Source: Verrucomicrobiota bacterium (GTDB lineage Bacteria; Verrucomicrobiota; Lentisphaeria; Oligosphaerales; Oligosphaeraceae). Taken from it: a stretch of 5,369 bases of DNA. The stretch covers positions 1-5,369 of the forward strand of contig JAKLHU010000184.1 of the NCBI GenBank assembly GCA_022709995.1, in the 5' to 3' direction. A model generated the notes under the pieces. That model had not been told where the DNA came from. It did not search any database and worked only from the letters and a program-made list of their open reading frames with translations. Below, in pieces: positions 1 through 5,369 of this stretch (its first letter is position 1; each line of letters begins with the position of its first letter). A program made the translations under genes and the position numbers.

Positions 1-1
1 G

Positions 2-109
2 AAGGCTGACGAGCAGCTCGACAAGAGCAACGCATCCGACAAGCGCCGTGACGAGATTTCCTCGGAGATGAGCGCGCTCATCATCGATGCCGAGGACGCC
101 TGTCCGTAG
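2..109 (+). CDS. C-terminal end of an unidentified protein (partial, left edge)
   Basis: Frame 2 is open from the left edge to a TAG at 107-109, giving 35 residues beginning KADEQLDKSNASDKRRDEIS and ending in AEDACP. The segment is very hydrophilic and rich in Asp, Glu, Lys and Arg, with a spacing compatible with an amphipathic helix and one short hydrophobic patch (ALII) near the end. It has no recognisable motif and the product cannot be named. It is convergent with the minus-strand membrane protein gene, whose stop lies only 17 bp further on. I see no convincing intrinsic terminator between them: a weak 5-bp stem at 97-112 has no T tract. That the frame is real rests on its protein-like composition and its tight fit to the next gene. 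Confidence 0.55.
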   Translation, partial: KADEQLDKSNASDKRRDEISSEMSALIIDAEDACP

Positions 110-126
110 GCGCTGCCGGTTGCGCG

Positions 127-720
127 TCACCGCCTGGCCAGCAGGGGCAGCGCCATCAAAGTCGCGGCAAAAATCACCAGCACGACCGATCCGGCCCAGG
201 CCCGGGCCGGGCGTTTGGCGGCCGTCTGCAGGAGAGCGCGGATGTGCCAGGGCGCACCCACCGCGAACAGCCCCAGCACCCCCAGCGCCAGACAGACCAC
301 CGAATACCAGGGCCGCCAGGGGATGTCGTGCACAAATGCGCCATAGACCAGGACATTGGCGCACAAAATAAAAAAACCGCCGGCGGCCCGAGCGAGCAGG
401 AAGTCAAGAAAAAACCAGGACAGCACGGCTACGACCGGCACCAGCAGCCAGACATAGGAGTGGAAGCGGGCCAGGTCGCCTTCCAGCATGACGCAGGCAT
501 GATGCGCCGACCAGACCAGGCAGACCACCCCCAGAACCATGCCGGCCGGCCGCGAACGCAGGCTCGCCAAACTGCCGGGAAGATGACGCGCCAACCGGCA
601 ACTCACCCACCAGGCCAAAGCGACGCACAACAGGCCAAGCACGACCGACAACAACGGAAAATAAACACTTTCGTGCCGCCCGCAATGACCAGCCACTTCC
701 GCAAAAAATGATGCTACCAT
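127..720 (-). CDS. Hypothetical six-helix integral membrane protein
   Basis: I do not recognise this 197-residue protein. It is strongly hydrophobic, with six likely transmembrane segments at about residues 22-41, 60-78, 89-109, 114-131, 138-156 and 176-194, joined by short loops carrying Arg, His and Trp. Polar residues that could matter are an HH pair at 73-74 followed by EGD at 80-82, and an H-D-I-P-W-R-P-W stretch at 131-138 in the loop before helix 5. No signal peptide is needed; it should insert in the cytoplasmic membrane. It ends in a basic tail (ARR). ATG at 720 is the first in-frame ATG, but the Shine-Dalgarno is weak (AAAG, 7 nt upstream), so a GTG at codon 9 is possible. It lies 50 bp downstream of the 771-1385 gene on the same strand and probably shares its transcript. 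A T7-A-T4 run inside helix 4 (about 363-375) is a possible slippage site, but the frame is intact. The Arg/Gln/Pro-rich open frames on the other strand are shadows. Confidence 0.72.
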   Translation of the reverse strand: MVASFFAEVAGHCGRHESVYFPLLSVVLGLLCVALAWWVSCRLARHLPGSLASLRSRPAGMVLGVVCLVWSAHHACVMLEGDLARFHSYVWLLVPVVAVLSWFFLDFLLARAAGGFFILCANVLVYGAFVHDIPWRPWYSVVCLALGVLGLFAVGAPWHIRALLQTAAKRPARAWAGSVVLVIFAATLMALPLLARR

Positions 721-770
721 GAAGATTCTTTATCGCTTGGAGTACAATCCGCCGCGCCGCCGGCCGGGCG

Positions 771-1385
771 TCATTTGCCGCCGATAATCCAGTCCGCCTC
801 AAACCAAGTGATGTTCTGCTCCGCCCGCAAGTCAGAGCCGTTCAGGGCCCGCACCACTCCCTCCAGCTCCTTGAAGGCCCAAAGCAGACGCATGTACGCA
901 TCTTCGTCCGGATCAACGGCCACCCGCGCTCCGCGCCGGCGCTCCGCCTGGGTGACCTCCAGAATGCGGGCCTTTTCGCGGAACAGCAGCAGAAAAACCA
1001 ACAGCTTGCGGGGCAGTTTCCGCATCTCCGCCAAAAAAGCATGCAGGCGGTAGACGGAAAAATTCTCCCTTCCCTCGAGGGTCTTCATGGCGGCCAAGGC
1101 TTGCTTGCACTCCTCGTGGAAGGCGATCACTCCGACCAGGTTCAGTTCAAAGACCTGCTGTTCGGCATTGTATTCGCAAGCCCAGTCGGGGAAGATGCCG
1201 TCAGCGGAGAACCGGAACGTCACGGTGGCGCTTTCCAAGGCGGTGTGGTTGCGGACAAAATGATTCGTCAACGTCTCGGTAAATTCGAGGGACCGGCGCA
1301 GGCCGCGGTCCAAGGCGGCGGCGGTCGCCGCCGTCGGATTCCGCCGATATGCCGCCGCTAGCTTTTCCAGTTGCAACCAAGACAT
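771..1385 (-). CDS. Hypothetical soluble protein, 204 aa
   Basis: I do not recognise this protein. It begins MSWLQLEKLAAAYRRNP and ends with ITWFEADWIIGGK. The N-terminal part (about 1-60) and the part from about 85 to 180 look mostly helical and charged. A short strand-like, aromatic segment lies between them at about 63-87 (TVTFRFSADGIFPDWACEYN). An F-H-E-E-C motif near residue 92 is not a metallopeptidase HExxH. A hydrophobic run, KLLVFLLLF, near 127-135 is too short for a confident membrane span and more likely a buried helix. The frame stays open upstream to a GTG at 1487. I chose ATG at 1385 because it has a good Shine-Dalgarno (AGAGGG, 8 nt spacer) and because the best promoter lies at 1455-1483, which would leave the GTG untranscribed. 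It heads a likely two-gene unit with the membrane protein gene 50 bp downstream, so a partnership is plausible but unproven. Confidence 0.72.
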   Translation of the reverse strand: MSWLQLEKLAAAYRRNPTAATAAALDRGLRRSLEFTETLTNHFVRNHTALESATVTFRFSADGIFPDWACEYNAEQQVFELNLVGVIAFHEECKQALAAMKTLEGRENFSVYRLHAFLAEMRKLPRKLLVFLLLFREKARILEVTQAERRRGARVAVDPDEDAYMRLLWAFKELEGVVRALNGSDLRAEQNITWFEADWIIGGK

Positions 1386-1393
1386 GAGAACAT

Positions 1394-1399
1394 CCCTCT
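1394..1399 (-). promoter_or_regulatory. Ribosome binding site that decides the start of the 204-aa gene
   Basis: On the minus strand AGAGGG stands 8 nt before ATG 1385. It is the best Shine-Dalgarno match near any in-frame start of this gene. The alternative ATG at 1439 would have at most AGAAAG and would sit within about 10 nt of the predicted transcript start. Confidence 0.6.
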
Positions 1400-1454
1400 G
1401 CGACACTCGCCTTGCGGCGGAAGCGGCCATGACCTGCATAACGAATTGCTTTCT

Positions 1455-1483
1455 AATATAAAGCCCGTTGGCGGCTTTTACAA
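1455..1483 (-). promoter_or_regulatory. Predicted sigma70-type promoter for the minus-strand gene pair
   Basis: Read on the minus strand, TTGTAA (1483-1478, four of six bases of the -35 consensus) is followed after exactly 17 nt by TATATT (1460-1455, five of six of the -10 consensus). Transcription would start near 1448, leaving a leader of roughly 60 nt before ATG 1385. The TATATT lies in a small AT-rich patch within GC-rich surroundings, which strengthens the call. It would drive the 204-aa gene and probably the membrane protein gene. The assignment is by consensus only. Confidence 0.5.
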
Positions 1484-1522
1484 TCACGGGTCGAGAAACT
1501 CCGGCCGGCCGCGCAATCGGTC

Positions 1523-1546
1523 AGCCATTGAACATTGAGCCATGGA
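1523..1546. repeat. Short 7-bp tandem repeat (CATTGAA/CATTGAG) inside AGCCAT direct repeats
   Basis: CATTGAA (1526-1532) is directly followed by CATTGAG (1533-1539). The block is flanked by AGCCATTGA (1523-1531) and AGCCATGGA (1538-1546), which match at eight of nine positions. It lies just before the CACGGG repeat cluster. It may be part of a composite intergenic repeat, or chance. Confidence 0.35.
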
Positions 1547-1561
1547 GCAACGCTATTTAAA

Positions 1562-1603
1562 GTGGCACGGGAGAGGTAGCACGGGAGAGATGACACGGGC
1601 TGG
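1562..1603. repeat. 14-bp tandem repeat, three units
   Basis: Three consecutive 14-bp units are visible: GTGGCACGGGAGAG (1562-1575), GTAGCACGGGAGAG (1576-1589) and ATGACACGGGCTGG (1590-1603). Units 1 and 2 differ at a single base; unit 3 keeps the CACGGG core and is also the left arm of the hairpin at 1587-1619. The arrangement suggests duplication of one arm of a palindromic repeat followed by divergence. It is noncoding and lies between divergent genes. Confidence 0.75.
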
Positions 1604-1619
1604 AAGCCCGTGTCACCTC
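1587..1619. repeat. Near-perfect palindrome / hairpin, REP-like
   Basis: TGACACGGGCT (1591-1601) and AGCCCGTGTCA (1605-1615) are perfect inverted complements of 11 bp around a GGA loop (1602-1604). Beyond one A/C mismatch, GAG (1587-1589) pairs with CTC (1617-1619), for 14 pairs in all. No T tract follows on either strand, so an intrinsic terminator is unlikely. The form (GC-rich stem, tiny loop, intergenic position, partial copies alongside) matches repetitive extragenic palindromes of the kind mobilised by RAYT-type Y1 transposases. That assignment is an inference, because no transposase and no second full copy lie in the window. A protein-binding operator is the main alternative. Confidence 0.7.
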
Positions 1620-1702
1620 GAAGCCCATCTCCAACCGCGACCGCTCGCCTAAACCAGCAAGCGGAGACATTGCCGGAAACGATTTTTATCAGGTCCCGGC
1701 GC

Positions 1703-1731
1703 TTGCATTATCTGCCTTGCGGCAATATGAT
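1703..1731 (+). promoter_or_regulatory. Tentative promoter for the large secreted lyase-like gene
   Basis: TTGCAT (1703-1708) and TATGAT (1726-1731) are separated by 17 nt. The -10 matches five of six consensus bases, the -35 only three. They lie in the AT-richest part of the intergenic region and would give a leader of roughly 75-80 nt before ATG 1816. An alternative pair, TTGCGG (1717-1722) with TATACC (1739-1744), overlaps it, so the exact position is uncertain. Confidence 0.3.
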
Positions 1732-1804
1732 TTTAATTTATACCAAACGACGCTTGCGTCACCACGGCTGCCCTTCGCCACACTCTCGACGCCATCACCA
1801 CTGC

Positions 1805-1808
1805 AGGA
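1805..1808 (+). promoter_or_regulatory. Ribosome binding site of the large gene
   Basis: AGGA lies 7 nt before ATG 1816, an ideal spacing. Together with the signal peptide that starts at this ATG and the lack of any earlier in-frame ATG nearby, it fixes the translation start. Confidence 0.6.
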
Positions 1809-1815
1809 TCTCCCC

Positions 1816-4800
1816 ATGCCAACTTTTTTGACCCGACTGCCGCTTCTCCGCCTGGGCCTCCTGGTCGCCATGCTGACCGCTGTCTTCGCCACGGCCCAGT
1901 ACACCACCGCCAAAACCGACGCCGACCAGGACGGCCTCCCCGATGAACAGGAAAAATTCTGGGGGACCGACCCGGCGACGCCTGACCTGCCGGCCGTCAT
2001 CTACACATTTCCGGAACGCAGCGCCGCCGAACTGGCCAAGCCCGGCTACGACCCCGCCCTCGACCCGCGGGAGCTGGCCGTCACGCACGTCGCCGAGGAC
2101 CGTTATCTCTGGAGAGCCGCCTTCGCCGCCGACATCACTCCGGCCCAGTTCGTTTTCCATCTCTATCTCGATTCGGACGGCAACCCGGCCACCGGACGCC
2201 AGGGCGGCGGGCCGACCGGGGGCACCGACCACATGATCTCCACCGCCGCCGGCATCCCCCGCCTGCAAGTCTATCCGCCGGACGGCGGCGCCCCCGCCCC
2301 GGGACTGACGCCCTACCATTACGCCGAGGGCAAATACCTCTACCTGCTGACCGATTTGACGATGCCCGCCCCGGGCAATCTGGAAGCAGCCACCCTTTAC
2401 GTCCTCTGCCATGGCATCAACGCCCCGGACGGCAAGGCCTCGGCCATGAACACCAGCAGCGGAGGCAAACGCTTCGGCGTCGGCCCGGTCGCCCAACGCC
2501 CCGGCGCCAAGGTCACCCGCCTGACCGACCGCCAGGCCATGGAGGGCTTCGACCGTTCCTATGGCATCGACATGATCCGCGCACAGCTCTTCGGAAACAA
2601 CGGCGTCGTCTTCGCGGCCTACGACCAGCTCAAGCTGGACGGCTTTGAAGTCAACCTGTTCACTCAGGCCCATTTCGGCCACCTGAAATCCACCCGCCAT
2701 CTCGGCCGGGCCGCCACCGCCGCCCCCAGGGGCCGCTTCCATCCCGGCTTCCTGATCTTCGACCACAATGACGGCAGCCGCCTGGCCATGACCATCAATG
2801 GCGACATCAAGGGCTTCGCGCCCATTGACGTCAACAACAACCGCTACTGGGTCTACTGGCTGCGGGACGCCATCGACTTCCAGGGCGGCGAAAACGTGGA
2901 GCTGCTCGCCTGCGGCGCCGGCCCCCACCCGGTCGCCGGAATCGTCTTCTTCCCCCAGCCGCCGCCGCGCCGCGACCTGCCCTACAACATCCATCACCTC
3001 ACCACCTTCTGCCCACCTGAGACCGCCGGCGAAATCACCCTGTCCTGGATCACCGAAATGCCCAGCCCGACCCGCCTCGAATACGGCTTGGGCCAGGAAC
3101 TGACCAGCACGGCCGAAGACGCCCGCGTCAACACCGTCCACCGCGCCGTCCTCACCGGCCTGGACCCCGACCGCGAGTATTCCGCCCGCGCCGTCGGCCG
3201 CAAGCCGGACGGGACGACGTACGCGACCGCCCCCTTCACCTTCCGGCCCCGGGCGACGCCACCCCCGGCCGCCGCCATCGCCGCCGGACGGCTCCCGGTC
3301 ACCGTCCGCAATCCGCACCCGTTCGCGGTCAGCGGCCACCTGGTCACCAACGGCTTCCCCTTCCCGCCGGGCGCCATCGCCCATTCCAGGCAGGTCCGCC
3401 TGCTGGCCAAGGACCAGGAGATTCCCGCCCAGGTCAAAACCACGGCCTGGTGGCCGGACGGCTCCATCAAATGGATCCTGGTCCCCTTCCTCACCGGCGA
3501 CATCGCCGCCGCCGGCAGCGCCGAATACACCCTCGAATACGGCGCCAACGTCAGCCGCCAGCCGGATGGCGCGCCGCTCGCCAGCCTCGTCGACGGCCTC
3601 CCCGCCGTTGCCAACGCCGCCCCGGTCGCCTTCAACCCGGCCGGCGAGCTGGTCACGCCCCGGCAACAACCGTGCCGACTCGACATCCGGCTGCCGGACA
3701 GCGGCCGGCTCGGCCAGCCCGGAACGGCCGTCTTCACCCTGGAAGACAACGGCCCGGTCCGCGCCGTCATCAAAGCCACCCGCCAATTCGCCACCCCGGA
3801 CGGCGAACCGGCCTTCCTCCTGGAAACGCGCTACACCGTCTGGAAAAACAGCCCGGCGGTCAAAATCCAGCAGACCGTCATCGTCCAAGGCAAGCAAACC
3901 CACGCCCTGCTGGAAGACATGACCTTGACGATCCCGGCCGCCAACCCGGCCGCCGCTTGGACGGCCGCGACCGAAAACGGCGATGCCGTGCCCATCACCA
4001 AGGACGGACTGCACCAGCTTTTCGACCACGAATACCTCGCCGCCGGCCAGCCCGTCAAGGGACGTCTGACCGGCGCCGCCGTGACGGACGGCCAACTGGT
4101 CAGCCTCCGCCATTTCTGGCAGAACTACCCCAAGGCCTTCCGCGTTGACGGCGGCGCCCTGCAGCTCGCCCTCTGCCCCGACTTCGAGGCCGGCCGCTAT
4201 GACGCCTTCCCGTTCGAAAAAGAAGGCCACCACCTGTACTTCTACCTGCTCGGCGGCGTCTACAAATTCAAGGCCGGCATGGCCAAGACCGATGACATCC
4301 TGCTCGCCTGGGGCGTCGCCGCCGAGGCCGCCGACCATCTGGCCCGCCTGCACCAGCGCCCCCTCCTGGCCGTCGCCCCGCCCGCGTGGTACTGCGACAG
4401 CACGGCCTTCTATCCCCTGGCCAAGCGCAACCCCGAACAATTCAAGTACTACGAGGAGACCATCGACCGCAAAATCGCCGCCTATGCCGCCGCCCGCGAA
4501 AAACAGCGCGACTACGGCCTGATGAATTTCGGCGACTGGTACGGCGAACGCGGCGCCAACTGGGGCAACAGCGAGTACGACACCCAGTCCGCCCTGCTCC
4601 TCCAATTCGCCCGCTCCGGCAACGAGGACGCCTTTTTTCTGGCTGACGACATGGAGAAGCACAACCGCGACGTGGACACGGTCCACTGGTCCGGTCCAAA
4701 CGCCCCCCTTTCCCCCGGCGCCGCCATGGTCCACCAGATGGGCCACGTCGGCGGCTACTACACCGAGACCGTCCCCGGCACCCTGGGCATCCCCCGGGCC

Positions 4801-5369
4801 GGCGCCTCCGTCAGCCATTCCTGGAACGAAGGCCATTTCTACCATTATTTCCTGACGGGCGACGTGCGCTCGCGCGACACCGCCCTGGCCATCGCCGACA
4901 ATTACATCCAGACCGACCTGCGGCAGCCGTACCACTTCACCAGCTGCCGCGTCCCGGGCTGGCATCTGATCATCAACGCCGCCACCCTGGCGGCGACCGG
5001 GAACCCCTATTACCTGAATGCGTCCCGCGTGATCATCGACCGCGTCCTCGAACTGCAGGACAAGACCCCCTTCCCGGTGCCAGAGTACCAGCGGGAAGCC
5101 GGCCGGCGCACCCACCAGCTCGGCGGCTGGTCGCGCATGATGGTGCCGGGGCACTGCCATTGCGAACCGCGCCACCGCGGCAACGCCAACTTCATGGTCG
5201 CCGTCCTCCTCTCCGGCATGAAATACTACCATGACGTCACCGCCGACCCGAAAGTCAAGGACGCCATCATCGCGGGCGCCAAATACCTGATGGAGGAATG
5301 TTACTCCGAAGAAGCCCGCGGCTTCCGCTACACGTCCTGCCCGAACATGCGCTTTACCCGCGGCACCTC
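1816..5369 (+). CDS. Secreted multi-domain PcRGLX/YetA-like (rhamnogalacturonan lyase, PL26-like) protein, C-terminus beyond the window
   Basis: The frame is open from ATG 1816 to the right edge: 1184 codons, no stop. Seen in order: (1) a signal peptide, residues 1-27, with Arg7 and Arg12, a Leu/Val/Ala core and an A-T-A|Q cleavage site, so export; (2) a thrombospondin-3/EF-hand-like calcium repeat at 35-53 (D-x-D-x-D-G-L-P-D-x-x-E, ending GTDP); (3) a probable beta-sandwich region at about 85-385, with LDSDGNPATGR at 118-128 recalling DOMON/CBM9-like modules; (4) a fibronectin-III-like domain at about 395-478 (LSW at 409-411, tyrosine corner LTGLDPDREY at 446-455); (5) the PcRGLX/YetA-like part from about 493, with NGFPFPPG (512-519), EIPAQ (535-539), WWPDGSIKW (545-553) and ENGPVR-like EDNGPVR (643-649); and (6) an alpha/alpha-toroid-like end from about 855, with NFGDWYGERG (904-913), HNRDVDT (949-955) and HSWNEGH (1001-1007). 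Characterised PL26 enzymes cleave rhamnogalacturonan I from chain ends. That substrate is inferred here, since the family is broad and catalytic residues were not verified. Probably 100 or more residues are missing at the C-terminus. Confidence 0.8.
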   Translation, partial: MPTFLTRLPLLRLGLLVAMLTAVFATAQYTTAKTDADQDGLPDEQEKFWGTDPATPDLPAVIYTFPERSAAELAKPGYDPALDPRELAVTHVAEDRYLWRAAFAADITPAQFVFHLYLDSDGNPATGRQGGGPTGGTDHMISTAAGIPRLQVYPPDGGAPAPGLTPYHYAEGKYLYLLTDLTMPAPGNLEAATLYVLCHGINAPDGKASAMNTSSGGKRFGVGPVAQRPGAKVTRLTDRQAMEGFDRSYGIDMIRAQLFGNNGVVFAAYDQLKLDGFEVNLFTQAHFGHLKSTRHLGRAATAAPRGRFHPGFLIFDHNDGSRLAMTINGDIKGFAPIDVNNNRYWVYWLRDAIDFQGGENVELLACGAGPHPVAGIVFFPQPPPRRDLPYNIHHLTTFCPPETAGEITLSWITEMPSPTRLEYGLGQELTSTAEDARVNTVHRAVLTGLDPDREYSARAVGRKPDGTTYATAPFTFRPRATPPPAAAIAAGRLPVTVRNPHPFAVSGHLVTNGFPFPPGAIAHSRQVRLLAKDQEIPAQVKTTAWWPDGSIKWILVPFLTGDIAAAGSAEYTLEYGANVSRQPDGAPLASLVDGLPAVANAAPVAFNPAGELVTPRQQPCRLDIRLPDSGRLGQPGTAVFTLEDNGPVRAVIKATRQFATPDGEPAFLLETRYTVWKNSPAVKIQQTVIVQGKQTHALLEDMTLTIPAANPAAAWTAATENGDAVPITKDGLHQLFDHEYLAAGQPVKGRLTGAAVTDGQLVSLRHFWQNYPKAFRVDGGALQLALCPDFEAGRYDAFPFEKEGHHLYFYLLGGVYKFKAGMAKTDDILLAWGVAAEAADHLARLHQRPLLAVAPPAWYCDSTAFYPLAKRNPEQFKYYEETIDRKIAAYAAAREKQRDYGLMNFGDWYGERGANWGNSEYDTQSALLLQFARSGNEDAFFLADDMEKHNRDVDTVHWSGPNAPLSPGAAMVHQMGHVGGYYTETVPGTLGIPRAGASVSHSWNEGHFYHYFLTGDVRSRDTALAIADNYIQTDLRQPYHFTSCRVPGWHLIINAATLAATGNPYYLNASRVIIDRVLELQDKTPFPVPEYQREAGRRTHQLGGWSRMMVPGHCHCEPRHRGNANFMVAVLLSGMKYYHDVTADPKVKDAIIAGAKYLMEECYSEEARGFRYTSCPNMRFTRGT

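Larger units (their letters stand above)
1386..1815. other. Divergent intergenic region, 430 bp
   Basis: This stretch separates the minus-strand start at 1385 from the plus-strand start at 1816. It contains the promoter at 1455-1483 (-), the repeat cluster 1523-1619, an AT-rich patch at about 1681-1745 and the ribosome binding site of the large gene. I found no tRNA, no riboswitch-like conserved structure and no convincing small gene. The 73-codon plus-strand frame at 1610-1831 is Arg/His/Ser/Pro-rich, has no ribosome binding site I would trust and overlaps the large gene's start. Confidence 0.7.

Noticed and set aside
97..112. Stem CGCCT/AGGCG as a terminator between the convergent genes
   Set aside because: It has only 5 bp, overlaps the stop codon of the left gene and has no following T tract.
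244..711. 155-aa plus-strand open frame as a gene
   Set aside because: It is the in-register antisense of the membrane protein gene; its Gln/Arg/Pro/His-rich composition is what complemented hydrophobic codons give.
1108..1122. FHEEC motif as a zinc metallopeptidase HExxH site
   Set aside because: The second histidine is missing (H-E-E-C-K) and no third ligand or supporting fold is seen.
1587..1619. Hairpin as a rho-independent terminator
   Set aside because: No T tract follows the stem on either strand, and it lies between divergent gene starts where no gene ends.
1562..1619. CRISPR array
   Set aside because: The units are 14 bp and directly abutting, with no spacers, and no cas genes are present.
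1610..1831. 73-aa plus-strand open frame in the intergenic region
   Set aside because: Its start lies inside the hairpin, its composition is Arg/His/Pro/Ser-biased, no ribosome binding site is convincing, and it overlaps the start of the large gene.
2994..3794. 266-aa minus-strand open frame
   Set aside because: It lies wholly inside the lyase-like gene, with Ser/Arg/Pro-rich low-complexity composition and no motif.
3450..4148. 232-aa plus-strand open frame in another frame
   Set aside because: It is an Arg/Pro/Gln-rich out-of-frame reading of the GC-rich lyase gene; the lyase frame carries the recognisable motifs through the same bases.
1795..5232. 1145-aa minus-strand open frame as a gene
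   Set aside because: It is in exact antisense register with the plus-strand frame, has the Gly/Ala/Val/Asp-rich repetitive composition of a shadow, and lacks domain motifs. The plus-strand frame has a signal peptide, ribosome binding site and family motifs.

Overview
This is a GC-rich bacterial window with strong C/G-ending codon bias. It holds one large secreted carbohydrate-active protein, two smaller genes I do not recognise, and a short repeat-bearing intergenic region. The large protein's architecture (a signal peptide, a calcium-binding aspartate repeat, beta-sandwich modules and a PcRGLX/YetA-like lyase module) and the CACGGGCTGGAAGCCCGTG palindrome remind me of polysaccharide-degrading PVC-superphylum bacteria (Lentisphaerota, Kiritimatiellota, Planctomycetota). 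That placement is an inference from style; no phylogenetic marker is present.

Layout. Positions 2-109 (+) are the last 35 codons of a gene entering from the left. Positions 127-720 (-) encode a six-helix integral membrane protein, and 771-1385 (-) a soluble 204-residue protein. These two lie 50 bp apart, are probably co-transcribed, and are read from a good sigma70-type promoter at 1455-1483 (-). Neither has a function I can name. Positions 1386-1815 are the divergent intergenic region. It contains a short 7-bp tandem repeat, a 14-bp tandem repeat that merges into a near-perfect hairpin (1587-1619), a tentative forward promoter (1703-1731) and a clear ribosome binding site (1805-1808).

From 1816 to the right edge (+) runs one open frame of 1184 codons without a stop. 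I read it as an exported multi-domain protein whose catalytic half resembles the exo-rhamnogalacturonan lyase PcRGLX / Bacillus YetA family (PL26-like). Its C-terminus lies outside the window. The equally long open frame on the opposite strand is a shadow, caused by the sense gene never using TTA, CTA or TCA codons.

Functional link: the large gene probably serves extracellular or periplasmic breakdown of a pectin-like polysaccharide. The two minus-strand genes are divergent from it and separated by the repeat region, so I see no evidence that they share its pathway. I did not find a defence system, CRISPR array, tRNA, rRNA or intact mobile element.
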